Of a DNA stretch of 37,350 bases, positions 23,877 to 32,436 are shown in pieces. Within the stretch, counting starts at the first letter, position 1, and each line of letters starts with the position of its first letter. The notes below the pieces were generated by a model. It saw only the letters and a list, made by a program, of their open reading frames with translations. It did not search any database and was not told where the DNA came from. Made by a program: the position numbers and the translations under genes. This DNA is from Janibacter sp. HTCC2649 (lineage in GTDB: Bacteria; Actinomycetota; Actinomycetes; Actinomycetales; Dermatophilaceae), in assembly GCF_000152705.1 (NCBI RefSeq), contig NZ_CH672413.1:4091354-4128703 (forward strand). Reading direction: 5' to 3'.

Positions 23877-24656
23877 ATGGCCGACCCCGAACTGACCACG
23901 CTGGCCCTCATGGGTCTCGCTGGGTTCGTCGCGGGGTGGATCGACGCGGTCGTGGGTGGCGGGGGGTTGGTGCAGCTGCCGGCCCTGTTGCTCGGTTTTC
24001 CGGGTGCGACGCCGGCGCAGCTCCTCGCGACCAACAAGTTCGGGTCGATCTGGGGCACGGTGACGAGTGCTGCGACCTACTGGCGGCGGGTGAAGCCGGA
24101 TCTGCGGACCGCTTTGCCCATGGCTGCCGTGGCCTACTTCGGCGCCATCGGGGGAGCGCTCCTCGGCCTGCACATCCCCAAGTCGGCGTTCAACCCGATC
24201 ATCCTCGTCATGCTCATCGGTGTCGGCGCCTACACGCTCTTCAAGCCAGCCCTCGGCACCAAGACCGCGCTGCGCTGGGACGGCACCCGGCACACCGTGA
24301 CGGCGATGCTCGTGGGCTTCGTCATCGGGGTCTACGACGGGGCGCTCGGGCCGGGGACTGGCTCGTTCATGGTGTTCGCGCTCGTGGGGCTGATGGGCTA
24401 CGCATTCCTGGAGGCCAGTGCCAAGGCCAAGATCGCGAACTTCGCGACCAACCTCGGGGCGCTGACGGTGTTTGCTCCGGGCGGTCACGTCATGTGGAAG
24501 GTCGGCGCGGTCATGGCGGTTGCCAACCTTCTCGGCGGCTACGTCGGGGCGCGCACGGCGGTGGCCCGCGGGAGCGGATTCGTGCGCGTAGTGTTTGTCG
24601 TCGTGGTCGCGGCCTTCACGATTCGGATCGGTGGGCAGGTGCTTGGTGTCTGGTGA
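23877..24656 (+). CDS. TSUP/TauE-SafE-family sulfite or organosulfur permease
   Basis: A 259-aa membrane protein with about eight hydrophobic segments. GFVAGWIDAVVGGGGLVQLPALL in helix 1 and GVYDGALGPGTGSFMVFALV in the second half are the repeated signature of the TSUP family, whose members move sulfite, sulfoacetate or related anions. It starts 7 nt after the HAD gene and its 3' end overlaps the kinase gene by 11 nt, so it belongs to the proS-to-cobK run. Confidence 0.92.
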   Translation: MADPELTTLALMGLAGFVAGWIDAVVGGGGLVQLPALLLGFPGATPAQLLATNKFGSIWGTVTSAATYWRRVKPDLRTALPMAAVAYFGAIGGALLGLHIPKSAFNPIILVMLIGVGAYTLFKPALGTKTALRWDGTRHTVTAMLVGFVIGVYDGALGPGTGSFMVFALVGLMGYAFLEASAKAKIANFATNLGALTVFAPGGHVMWKVGAVMAVANLLGGYVGARTAVARGSGFVRVVFVVVVAAFTIRIGGQVLGVW

Positions 24657-25323
24657 ACAACGCCCAGTCGAGGACCTTTTGGGACGACTCGAAGAGTTGG
24701 TCGCCCGAGTGGCGCCCCGCCGCGCGGTCCTCGGGATCGCGGGACCCCCGGGATCCGGCAAGACGACCCTGGTGACGCGGTTGCTCACTGCCGTGGCGGC
24801 AGACCCAAGTCTGGATGGTCGGGTCGCGCACGTGCCGATGGACGGTTTTCACCGGACGAACGCCGAACTCGACGCCCTGGGACGACGCGACCGCAAGGGC
24901 GCGGCGGACACGTTCAATGCCATCGCGTATGCCGGCGTGCTGGCCTCCGTGCGCGCGTTGCCGCGCGCTGTCGTGATGGCACCCAGCTTCAACCACAACG
25001 TCGGGGAGCCGATGGCGGACTCCTTGGTCGTTCCCGTCGACGCGGATCTCGTGGTGACAGAGGGGAACTACCTGTTGCTCGGTGACGGCGACTGGGCAGG
25101 CGTTCCGGCGTTGCTCGACGAGGTGTGGTGGTGCGCGCTCGACGGTGATGTGCGTGTGGAACGGCTCGTCACGCGCCACGTCGAGACCGGTCGGGAGGTG
25201 TCCGACGCGACTGAGTGGGTGCTTCGGTCGGACGAGGCCAACGCGAAGGCGGTCGACGGCGGAGCCGAGCGGGCGGACGTCGTGCTGCTCGATGGTGTGG
25301 TTGTGAGCGAGAGCGACCGATGA
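24646..25323 (+). CDS. P-loop nucleoside/nucleotide kinase-like protein
   Basis: A 225-aa kinase of the uridine-kinase / pantothenate-kinase-like group. Walker A is GIAGPPGSGKTT (about 30-41). VPMDGFHRTNAELDALGRRDRKGAADTFN is the substrate-binding region typical of this group, PSFNHNVGEPMADSLVV follows, and VTEGNYLLLGDGDW is the Walker-B-like and acceptor site. The phosphorylated substrate cannot be named; sugars and nucleosides are both found in the family. GTG 24646 is chosen for coding continuity and a nearby GCAGG. Its stop overlaps the cobK start (ATGA). Confidence 0.88.
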   Translation: MSGEQRPVEDLLGRLEELVARVAPRRAVLGIAGPPGSGKTTLVTRLLTAVAADPSLDGRVAHVPMDGFHRTNAELDALGRRDRKGAADTFNAIAYAGVLASVRALPRAVVMAPSFNHNVGEPMADSLVVPVDADLVVTEGNYLLLGDGDWAGVPALLDEVWWCALDGDVRVERLVTRHVETGREVSDATEWVLRSDEANAKAVDGGAERADVVLLDGVVVSESDR

Positions 25324-26054
25324 CCCGAGTGCTCCTGCTCGGTGGGACGGCCGAGGCTCGGGCACTTGCTGCTGCGCTGGTTGATGCTGGGTTCGATGTG
25401 GTGTCCTCGTTGGCGGGCCGCGTGTCGAAGCCACGGATGCCGGTGGGTGACGTGCGCGTCGGTGGTTTCGGTGGCGTGGGCGGGCTGGCTGGGGTGCTCG
25501 TCGGGGGAGGCTTCACGCACCTCGTGGACGCGACGCATCCGTTTGCTGTGCGCATGACGGCGAATGCGGGTACGGCCTCGGCGATTGCTGGCGTGCCGTG
25601 CCTGCGTCTGGCCCGTCCGGGGTGGAGCGAGCACGCGGATGCGGGGTCCTGGCACTGGGTCGACGACTACGACAAGGCGCGCGTGGCGGCCGAGGCGTTG
25701 GGGGCGGCGCGGCCGTTCATCACGACCGGGCGGCAGACGCTGGAGCACTATGCCTCGTGGGCTGATCGTGATGTCGTGTTGCGGGTGGTCGAGGCCCTTG
25801 AGGAGGAGGCGCCGGCGCGCTGGACGGTGTTGCTGGATCGCGGACCGTTCGAGGTGGCTGACGAGCGAGCTCTCCTGAGCCGGCACCAGGTCGACGTCGT
25901 GCTCACCAAGGACTCAGGTGGCGCCTACACGGCAGCCAAGCTCACAGCCGCCGCCGAACTCGGCGTGTCCGTCGTCGTCGTCCGGCGGCCAGCGGTACCC
26001 GCCGGAGTCGCCGAGGTGGAGACCGTCGGCGAGGTGCTCACCTGGCTCACCTGA
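25320..26054 (+). CDS. cobK: Precorrin-6A reductase
   Basis: A 244-aa cobalamin-pathway enzyme reducing the precorrin-6A macrocycle with NADPH. LLLGGTAEARALAAALVDAG is the N-terminal nucleotide-binding motif. FTHLVDATHPFAVRMTANA, FITTGRQTLEHYA, WTVLLDRGPF and VVLTKDSGGAYTAAKLTAAAELGVSVVVVRRP are conserved CobK blocks. It ends at a normal stop (26052-26054). Its last ~55 bp is the left end of a tandem repeat, so three further copies of its C-terminal codons (VGEVLTWL) follow as non-functional debris. It converges with the large minus-strand cob operon. Confidence 0.95.
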   Translation: MTRVLLLGGTAEARALAAALVDAGFDVVSSLAGRVSKPRMPVGDVRVGGFGGVGGLAGVLVGGGFTHLVDATHPFAVRMTANAGTASAIAGVPCLRLARPGWSEHADAGSWHWVDDYDKARVAAEALGAARPFITTGRQTLEHYASWADRDVVLRVVEALEEEAPARWTVLLDRGPFEVADERALLSRHQVDVVLTKDSGGAYTAAKLTAAAELGVSVVVVRRPAVPAGVAEVETVGEVLTWLT

Positions 26055-26732
26055 CGACTTTGTGCCCCGCACGGACATGGTCCGTCGGCCGAAGGCCTCG
26101 TCTTCATGTCCGTGCGGGGCACGAAGTCGCATCAAGGCTGGTGCAGGATCACGCGCGCGCTGACGATGGCCGGAGGTGCCCGCCGGTGTCGCCGAAGTGG
26201 AGACTGTCGGCGAGGTGCTCACCTGGCTCGCCTGACGACTTCGTGCCCCGCACGGACATGGTCCGTCGGCCGAAGGCCTCGTCTTCATGTCCGTGCGGGG
26301 CACGAAGTCGGGTCAAGGCTGGTGCAGGATCACGCGTGCGCTGACGATGGCCGGAGGTGCCCGCCGGGGTCGCCGAAGTGGAGACTGTCGGCGAGGTGCT
26401 CACCTGGCTCAGCTGACGACTTCGTGCCCCGCACGGACATGGTCCGTCGGCCGAGGGCCTCGTCTTCATGTCCGTGCGGGGCACAAAGTCGCGTCAAGGC
26501 TGGTGCAGGATCACGCGCGCACTGACGATGGCCGGAGGTGCCCGCCGGAGGTGCCCGCCGGAGGTGCCCGCCGGAGTCGCCGAAGTGGAGACTGTCGGCG
26601 AGGTGCTCACCGGGCTCACCTGACGACTTCGTGCCCCGCACGGACATGGTCCGTCGGCCGAAGGCCTCGTCTTCATGTCCGTGCGGGGCACGAAGTCGCG
26701 TCAAGGCTGGTGCAGGATCACGCGCGCGCTGA
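25998..26732. repeat. Four-copy tandem repeat (~181 bp) of the cobK/cobD convergent junction
   Basis: Units begin with CCCGCCGG at 25998, 26179, 26360 and 26567, so periods are 181, 181 and 207 bp; the last unit is cut off at the true cobD end. Each unit is the last ~55 bp of cobK, a 75-nt hairpin (26055-26129, 26236-26310, 26417-26491, 26624-26698) and the last ~35 bp of cobD. Stems are 25 bp, perfect in copies 2 and 4 and with one mismatch in 1 and 3. The loop holds GGCCGAAGGCC, itself foldable. Copies differ at a few bases, so the array is not a very recent event. The hairpins probably terminate both converging transcripts. Confidence 0.95.
26534..26572. repeat. 13-bp triplet repeat inside the third unit
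   Basis: GGAGGTGCCCGCC occurs three times head to tail (26534, 26547, 26560). The two extra copies account exactly for the 26-bp excess of the third 181-bp period. This looks like replication slippage nested inside the larger array. Confidence 0.95.
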
Positions 26733-27633
26733 CCAACGCCACGATGGCGGCGGTTGAGAGGTTGCGCAGGTGTCGAGTGGCTCGCGGGATGTCGGCGACG
26801 GTGACGGGGGGTCCGTCACCGAGGTGGCCGCGGTCCTCGTCGACGCCGTCGTAGTGGTTCGTCCCGCCGAGCCTCACTCCCAGAGCGGCTGCCCAGGACG
26901 CCTCGACCGGGCCGGCGTTGGGGCTCGGGTGGGCGGGGGCGTCACGACGCACGACCCGGACGACCTCCGCGCCTCGCCCCGGGCCAACCAGTGCTGCGTT
27001 GATCGCGACCGTGGCGCGGGCCGGAAGCCAGTTGGCGACATCGTCGAGTCGCGCTGCGGCCCAGCCGAATTCGCGGTATCGCTCGTTGCGGTGACCCCAC
27101 ATCGCGTCGAGCGTGTTGATCGCGCGATAGGCGATGAGACCCGGCACGCCTGCAGCTGCGCCCCAGAACAGGGGAGCGACCACGGCATCGGCGGAGTTCT
27201 CGGCAACGCTCTCGACACAGGCGCGGGCGATGCTGTGGGCGTCGAGGGTGCTCGGGTCACGGCCCACGAGGTTGCGGATGCGGATGCGGGCTCCGGCGAG
27301 ATCATCGGCGGCAAGGAGTGCGGCGATTGCCTCACCCTCGCGTTCCAGCGACCTGCCACCGAGGACGGCCCACGTGGCTGCCGAAGCGACGACGATGCGG
27401 GCCACCGAAGGCAGCCGTCGCTCGAGCAGTCCGAGGCCCACCGTCGTCGTGATGAGAGCACCCACCGACAACGCGCCCCTCGATCGGCTCGACGTGTACA
27501 CGCGGTCCTCGAGTCGGGCCGCCACCTGACCGAACCCGGCCACGGGGTGGAACCGGCGCGGATCGCCGAGCGCCCGATCGGCGAGAAAGCCGACGACGAG
27601 ACCCACGGTCACCGGGTCCAGGTGCCGCTTCAC
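26701..27633 (-). CDS. cobD: Adenosylcobinamide-phosphate synthase (CobD/CbiB)
   Basis: A 310-aa membrane enzyme that attaches aminopropanol (phosphate) to adenosylcobyric acid. LVVGFLADRALGDPRRFHPVAGFGQ (N-terminal), SIARACVESVAENSADAVVAPLFWGA, AYRAINTLDAMWGHRNERYREFGWAAARLDDVANWLPAR and PNAGPVEASWAAALGVRLGG are CbiB signatures, with several hydrophobic helices. GTG ending at 27633 overlaps the cobU stop (GTGA). It is the last gene of the riboswitch-controlled operon, and its 3' end is included in the tandem repeat. Confidence 0.95.
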   Translation of the reverse strand: MKRHLDPVTVGLVVGFLADRALGDPRRFHPVAGFGQVAARLEDRVYTSSRSRGALSVGALITTTVGLGLLERRLPSVARIVVASAATWAVLGGRSLEREGEAIAALLAADDLAGARIRIRNLVGRDPSTLDAHSIARACVESVAENSADAVVAPLFWGAAAGVPGLIAYRAINTLDAMWGHRNERYREFGWAAARLDDVANWLPARATVAINAALVGPGRGAEVVRVVRRDAPAHPSPNAGPVEASWAAALGVRLGGTNHYDGVDEDRGHLGDGPPVTVADIPRATRHLRNLSTAAIVALVSARVILHQP

Positions 27634-28181
27634 GGTTGACGAAGGGGGAGGAGGTGGCCGGCGGCGACAAGAAAGACTCGGTCGCTGGCCCGGGCGATGT
27701 CCTGGTTGAGCCGTCCGAGCTCGTCGGCGAAGATGCGGCCGGATCGGTGCTCGGACACGACGCCCCACCCGACTTCGTTCGTCACCGCGACGACGTCGTG
27801 CGGGCACCGTGCCCAGGCCCGGACGACGTCCGCCGTGCGCTTGTGGAGCGCGTCCTGCCAGCCCTCCCGCGGCGCCTCCCAGACATCGAGCTCGTCGAGG
27901 ACGGCCGTGAGCCACGTGCCGAGGCAATCGACAAGAGCCGGGCCGGTCAGAGCGTCGAGGGCGGAGGCGAGGTCGTGCGTCTCGACGGTCTGCCACGTGT
28001 CCGGGCGTCGACTGCGGTGTGTGGCAATGCGATCGGCCCAGTCCGCGTCGTCCGCGGCCGGGCCGGTGGCGACATACGTGACCGGCACGCCCGGCGAGTG
28101 CAGGGCCGCAGCATCCGCGATGAACTTCTCGGCGATGACGGACTTGCCCGAGCGAACGCCACCCGTGACGAGGGTCCTCAT
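27630..28181 (-). CDS. cobU: Adenosylcobinamide kinase / guanylyltransferase
   Basis: A 183-aa bifunctional enzyme: phosphorylates adenosylcobinamide and then transfers GMP to it. The P-loop GGVRSGKS is near residue 7. VTYVATG, the active-site region IATHRSRRPDTWQTVET (His that carries GMP in the family), LVDCLGTW and VVAVTNEVGWGVV, plus FADELGRLNQDIA, are all conserved. The ATG ending at 28181 gives the usual N-terminus; an upstream in-frame ATG (to 28190) would overlap the cobS end. It is the middle of cobS-cobU-cobD, the nucleotide-loop module. Confidence 0.95.
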   Translation of the reverse strand: MRTLVTGGVRSGKSVIAEKFIADAAALHSPGVPVTYVATGPAADDADWADRIATHRSRRPDTWQTVETHDLASALDALTGPALVDCLGTWLTAVLDELDVWEAPREGWQDALHKRTADVVRAWARCPHDVVAVTNEVGWGVVSEHRSGRIFADELGRLNQDIARASDRVFLVAAGHLLPLRQP

Positions 28182-28183
28182 CG

Positions 28184-28960
28184 TCACCATCTCCCGGAAC
28201 TGAGGACGATGAGGATCACGGTGAAGGCCACCTCGATGGCGGCCCCCATGACGTCGCCCGTCACCCCGCCGAAGACGCGTCGACACGTCCGAAGCAGGAT
28301 CCCCACGGCAACGGCGGCCAGGACGACCGCGACGACTCCCGCAGCAGGGCTGAGGCGTGAGGCCGCGACGGCCGCCGACAACAGCGCCGCCACGACGAGT
28401 CCGCCGAGCCCAGCCACCCACGTCGGCACGGAACCGGCGACAACGGCGCCGAGCCCGCCCGGGCGAGCGGACGGCATACCCACTCGGCAGGTGAGCAAGG
28501 TCGAGGCGCGCGAGGCGACCACGGCGACACCGGCGACCAGCCACCCCTGCGGGCGATCGACGATGGCGGTCAGCGCGGCCACCTGGGCGAGCAGGACAAG
28601 GAGGAGGGCAGCAACTCCCATGGGACCGACGTCGCCGCTGCGCATGACTTCGAGTGCGCGCTCACGGGTCCACCCCGCGCCGAGCCCGTCGACCGTGTCG
28701 GCCAGCCCGTCGAGGTGCATCGCCCGCGTCCCGGCCGCGATGACGGCCACGGCGAGGGCAGCGGTGAGAAGCGTCGGCAGAGTGGCCCAGTGGCCGAGCG
28801 CGACCACTGCACCGACTGCGACGGCGACGGGCAATGCGGCGACCGGCGCCAGAACCATCGCCCAACGCGCGTGTTCCCTCGTCGGGTCAGCGATCGTGCC
28901 GACGGGGACGACGGTGAGTGTCCCTACGGCGAGCCTGAGACCAGCAGTGCTGTCGTGCAA
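28184..28960 (-). CDS. cobS: Adenosylcobinamide-GDP ribazoletransferase (cobalamin synthase)
   Basis: A 258-aa membrane enzyme joining alpha-ribazole to adenosylcobinamide-GDP. LRLAVGTLTVVPVG begins the protein. MHLDGLADTVDGLGAG (about 81-96), with its acidic residues, is the metal-binding active site, followed by ERALEVMRSGDVGPMGV. GVTGDVMGAAIEV near the C-terminus is another family block. Five or more hydrophobic segments are seen. The only start giving full length is TTG ending at 28960, 6 nt after cobA, an unusual start that may lower its yield. Confidence 0.93.
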   Translation of the reverse strand: MHDSTAGLRLAVGTLTVVPVGTIADPTREHARWAMVLAPVAALPVAVAVGAVVALGHWATLPTLLTAALAVAVIAAGTRAMHLDGLADTVDGLGAGWTRERALEVMRSGDVGPMGVAALLLVLLAQVAALTAIVDRPQGWLVAGVAVVASRASTLLTCRVGMPSARPGGLGAVVAGSVPTWVAGLGGLVVAALLSAAVAASRLSPAAGVVAVVLAAVAVGILLRTCRRVFGGVTGDVMGAAIEVAFTVILIVLSSGRW

Positions 28961-28966
28961 CGGAGT

Positions 28967-29974
28967 TCAGCCCTCGAGGGCGGTCACGACGCGCCCGATG
29001 ACAGTGATCGCCGGGGGAGTGAGGTCCTCGGCGTCAGCGACCGACGCGATGTCCGCCAAGGTGCCGCGTGCGGATCGCTGGCTCGGCATGGCGCCATCAG
29101 CGATGCAGGCCGCGGGCGTCGACGGGTCCATGCCGTGCTCGATCAGTGTCTGCGAGATCTCGGCGAGCGCGGCCACGCCCATGAGGATGACGATGGTGAG
29201 GCCGCACTGCGCGAGGGCGGCCCAGTCGGCATCGTTGCGCTCGTCCTTGGGGCCGACGTGTCCGGAGACGACAACAAACCCCTGCGTCAGGCCTCGGTGG
29301 GTGAGCGGGATGCCGGCGAGGGCCGGGACGGCGACGGCCGACGAGACACCCGGGACGACGTCGACGGGTATGCCGTTCGCGACGCACGCGTTCCATTCCT
29401 CACCACCGCGCCCGAAGACATAGCTGTCGCCGCCCTTGAGCCGGACGACGTACTTGCCCGCGAGGGCGTGCTCGACGAGGAGGGCGTTGATCGACTCCTG
29501 CGGGGTGAAGGCGCCGCGCGGGATCTTGCCGACGTGGATGACCTCGACGTCGGAGCGTGCCTCGGCGAGTACCGACAGCGGGGCGAGTCGGTCGCAGACG
29601 AGGACGTCGGCCTCACGGACCGCGTGCAGGCCACCCACGGTGAGCAGGTCCACCGAACCGGGCCCTCCTCCGACGAGAGTGACGCGACCTGTGCCAGCTG
29701 TCTGCGGCGGCATGAGCTCGGCTGTGCTCCGCGTGCCCGGGTCGCGCAGGACGAGGTCGAAGTCGCCCGGAGCGGGATGGGCATCGACACTCACGAGACG
29801 GCGGCCGCTGAGGTCGTCGAGGGCGGCGCGAGTGGCGGCGTCGGTGATGTCCGCGGCGGCCACGGTGACGACCGCGCCCTGGTCGGTGAGCGCGTGCACG
29901 GTCTCGGCGATGCGTGAACCCGGACTCGTGATGAGGACGGTCGGGTTCGCAGTCGTCGGAAGGGTGAGACTCAT
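28967..29974 (-). CDS. cobA: Uroporphyrinogen-III C-methyltransferase with degenerate SirC/Met8-like N-terminus
   Basis: A 335-aa enzyme methylating uroporphyrinogen III at C2 and C7 to precorrin-2, the entry to corrinoids. The methyltransferase domain is 97-335: VTLVGGGPGSVDLLT, VCDRLAPLSVL, KIPRGAFTPQESINALLVE, RLKGGDSYVFGRGGEE, VVPGVSSAVAVPALAGIPLTHRG. The first ~95 residues form a Rossmann-like beta-alpha segment (TVLITSPGSRIAETVHALTDQGAVVTVAA) similar to the precorrin-2 dehydrogenase start in CysG/Met8, but too short and without an intact NAD motif or dimerisation and catalytic parts. Dehydrogenase activity is therefore unlikely here. Its start overlaps the cobB-cobC stop (ATGA). Confidence 0.95.
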   Translation of the reverse strand: MSLTLPTTANPTVLITSPGSRIAETVHALTDQGAVVTVAAADITDAATRAALDDLSGRRLVSVDAHPAPGDFDLVLRDPGTRSTAELMPPQTAGTGRVTLVGGGPGSVDLLTVGGLHAVREADVLVCDRLAPLSVLAEARSDVEVIHVGKIPRGAFTPQESINALLVEHALAGKYVVRLKGGDSYVFGRGGEEWNACVANGIPVDVVPGVSSAVAVPALAGIPLTHRGLTQGFVVVSGHVGPKDERNDADWAALAQCGLTIVILMGVAALAEISQTLIEHGMDPSTPAACIADGAMPSQRSARGTLADIASVADAEDLTPPAITVIGRVVTALEG

Positions 29975-32436
29975 GCGGTGCGCTCCTTCGAGGTCAGCAC
30001 AGTGGCGAGCTCGCGGAGCATGCCGTCAGTGGTCTGGGGGTCGCGCACGGCGATGCGGACCCACTGCGGGCCCAGCCCGGGGAAGGTGTCGCCGCGGCGC
30101 AGGGCATAGCCGCGCCCTCTCATGACCTCACGCACCCCGACGCCGACGTCCACGAGGACAAAGGACGTCTGGGACCTGATCGGGTCCAGGCCGAGCGCGT
30201 GAAGTCCAGCCAGCAGGTGCTCCCGCCAGCGGGTGGTGTCGGCGACAGCGGCCTCGGCCTCCGTGAGCGCCGGCCCCGTCGTGGTCGCCTCCATGACGGT
30301 CGCGGCCAGCGTGCTCACCGACCAGTGGGGCTGGTGGAGCGCCAGGTCGGCGATGACGGAAGGGGAGCCCACGGCATACCCGGCTCGTAGTCCAGCCAGA
30401 CCCCAGGTCTTGGTGAGAGAGCGCAGGACGAGGACACCCTCCATGTTGGCCGAGATGAGCGAATCCCCCTCTCCCGCAATGGTGTCCATGAAGGCCTCGT
30501 CGATGACGAGCAGGCGCCCCGGTCGTCGCAGAGACTCGAGGCCCGCGCGCGGGTGCAGCACGCCGGTGGGGTTGGTCGGGTTGCCGATGACGACGAGGTC
30601 GGCGTCTGGGGACACGAGTTCCGGCGTGAGCGTGAAGCCGTTGGCGGCGTCGAGAACGACCCGTCCGGGGTTGATGCCCGCGCGACGCAGTGCGGCCTCG
30701 GGCTCGGTGAACTGCGGATGCACGATGACCGGGTGCTTGGCGCGTGTCAGGTGCGCCAGGAGGACGAAGGCCTCCGCGGCGCCGCTCGTGGGAAGGACCA
30801 TGTCCTCGTCGACCCCGTGCCGGCGCGCGATCGCTCGGCGCGCGTTGCGGACATCCGGGTATGCCGCGAGGTCGCCGATGCTGTCGCGGAGCCTCTGCGC
30901 GAGCCAGGCGGGAGGCGTCGTGAGGCGCACGTTGACCGCCAGATCGACCAGGGCAGGGTCGGTCTCTGCGTCCCCGTGGTGCTCGAGCGGGTCGACCGGC
31001 TCGGCCTCGAACTGCGGGGAAGGTGTTGGCGAAATGCTGGAAAGGGTCGCCCAAGAACGGGATTCGCTGCCGTGGACGGCGCGGGCGAAGCTCATTGCCA
31101 GCTCGGGGTGGCCCGCCCAGTGGGTGTGGAGATAGGACGCGTGCACGGTCGCTGATCCCGTCCCTGCGGGGTCGAGCGACCAGCCTTCGGGAGCTCCATC
31201 GAGGAGCCAGGCGGCGTTGTCGCCTCGGCCCGGCGTGGTCTGGGTTCGGTGGAACTCGTGGCCGCGGACCCGCGTGCCCGCGGGGCCCAGCAGGGTGTCC
31301 TCGGGCGCGATGGCGGTGACGTAGCGCAGGGTGAGGCGAGGGTGCATCGCTGCCGTCGCCGGGACCGCGCCGACGAGCCCGTGTCCATCCACGGCCTGGG
31401 AGAGATAGAGCAGCCCGGCGCACTCGGCCACGGTCGGCACGCCGGACAGGACGGCGTCGCGCACGTCGGCCAGTAGGCGCTTGTTCGTGGAGAGTGTGGC
31501 CGCGTGGACCTCGGGGAAGCCACCGCCGAGATAGATGCCGTCCGTTCCCGTCGGCAGGGCCGTGTCGAGCGCCGGGTCGAAGGTCACCGGCTCGCACCCG
31601 AGTGCCCTCAGCTGCTCCTCGGTCTCGGCATAGCGGAAGGTGAACGCCCGGCCACCGGCCACGGCGACCCGGCGGGGTGCAGCCGTCGAGAGGGCGTCCG
31701 AGGTGACCGGAGTCCAGGCGGACGTGTCGAGATCCGGTGCGGCAGAGGCGATGTCAACGAGCGCATCGAGGTCGATGAACTCCGCTGTCTGCTCGGCCAG
31801 TCGATCCAGCGCCGCGGCCGCCTCGGGGCGCTCGGCGGCCGGCACCAGCCCCAGATGGCGTGACGGCGCACTCACCCCGGCATCGCGAGGCAGCACCCCC
31901 AACACCGGCATACCCAGCTGCTCGACACTGCGTCGCACCTCGTCGGCATGACGGGACGAACCGGCCTTGTTGAGGATGACCCCAGCCACGTGGACCCGGG
32001 GATCGAAGCCGCGCAGGCCATGCACAACGGCAGCGACCGTTCGAGCCGCCGACGAGATGTCGATGACGACGACGACCGGGCTGCTCGTGAGCGTCGCGAG
32101 ATGTGCCGTCGATGCCCATCCGTCACTGCCGAGGCGCCCGTCGAAGAGGCCCATGACGCCCTCAATGACGGTGAGGTCGGACGGAGCCGGGCTCCGGGCA
32201 CCGTGGACGAGCAGCGGCAGGACGCGGTCCTCACCCTGCAGCCACGGGTCGAGGTTGCGGCCGGGGCGTCCGGTCGCCAGCGCGTGATACCCCGGATCGA
32301 TGAAGTCCGGCCCGACCTTGGCACCGGCCACGACCCGACCAGCGCGCGTGAGGGCGGCCATGACACCGACCGCCACGGTCGTCTTGCCCTGACCCGATGC
32401 AGCGGCCGCGATGACGACCCGCGGGAGCTTCACCAC
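29971..32436 (-). CDS. cobB: Fusion: cobyrinate a,c-diamide synthase (CobB) + PLP-dependent CobC/CobD-like aminotransferase
   Basis: A single 821-aa frame with two enzymes. The first half (1-~460) is CobB: P-loop ASGQGKTT (13-20), VGPDFIDPGYH, VIEGVMGLFDG, and the class-I-like glutaminase domain with GGGFPEVHA, Cys339 (AECAGLLYLS) and GHEFHRT. It amidates the a and c side chains. A ~35-residue Pro/Glu-rich linker (about 465-498) follows. The second half (~500-821) is a fold-type-I PLP enzyme: SGAAEAFVLLAH, GNPTNPTGVLHPR, VIDEAF and Lys676 in LRSLTKTWGLAGLRAGYAVG, like L-threonine-phosphate decarboxylase/CobC, which supplies the aminopropanol. GTG ending at 32436 has AAGGG 6 nt upstream; GTG ending at 32433 is the alternative. 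Confidence 0.93.
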   Translation of the reverse strand: MVKLPRVVIAAAASGQGKTTVAVGVMAALTRAGRVVAGAKVGPDFIDPGYHALATGRPGRNLDPWLQGEDRVLPLLVHGARSPAPSDLTVIEGVMGLFDGRLGSDGWASTAHLATLTSSPVVVVIDISSAARTVAAVVHGLRGFDPRVHVAGVILNKAGSSRHADEVRRSVEQLGMPVLGVLPRDAGVSAPSRHLGLVPAAERPEAAAALDRLAEQTAEFIDLDALVDIASAAPDLDTSAWTPVTSDALSTAAPRRVAVAGGRAFTFRYAETEEQLRALGCEPVTFDPALDTALPTGTDGIYLGGGFPEVHAATLSTNKRLLADVRDAVLSGVPTVAECAGLLYLSQAVDGHGLVGAVPATAAMHPRLTLRYVTAIAPEDTLLGPAGTRVRGHEFHRTQTTPGRGDNAAWLLDGAPEGWSLDPAGTGSATVHASYLHTHWAGHPELAMSFARAVHGSESRSWATLSSISPTPSPQFEAEPVDPLEHHGDAETDPALVDLAVNVRLTTPPAWLAQRLRDSIGDLAAYPDVRNARRAIARRHGVDEDMVLPTSGAAEAFVLLAHLTRAKHPVIVHPQFTEPEAALRRAGINPGRVVLDAANGFTLTPELVSPDADLVVIGNPTNPTGVLHPRAGLESLRRPGRLLVIDEAFMDTIAGEGDSLISANMEGVLVLRSLTKTWGLAGLRAGYAVGSPSVIADLALHQPHWSVSTLAATVMEATTTGPALTEAEAAVADTTRWREHLLAGLHALGLDPIRSQTSFVLVDVGVGVREVMRGRGYALRRGDTFPGLGPQWVRIAVRDPQTTDGMLRELATVLTSKERTA

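Noticed and set aside
25998-26732. CRISPR array
   Set aside because: Units are long (181 bp), wholly repeated without unique spacers, and contain the ends of the flanking genes; no cas genes nearby.
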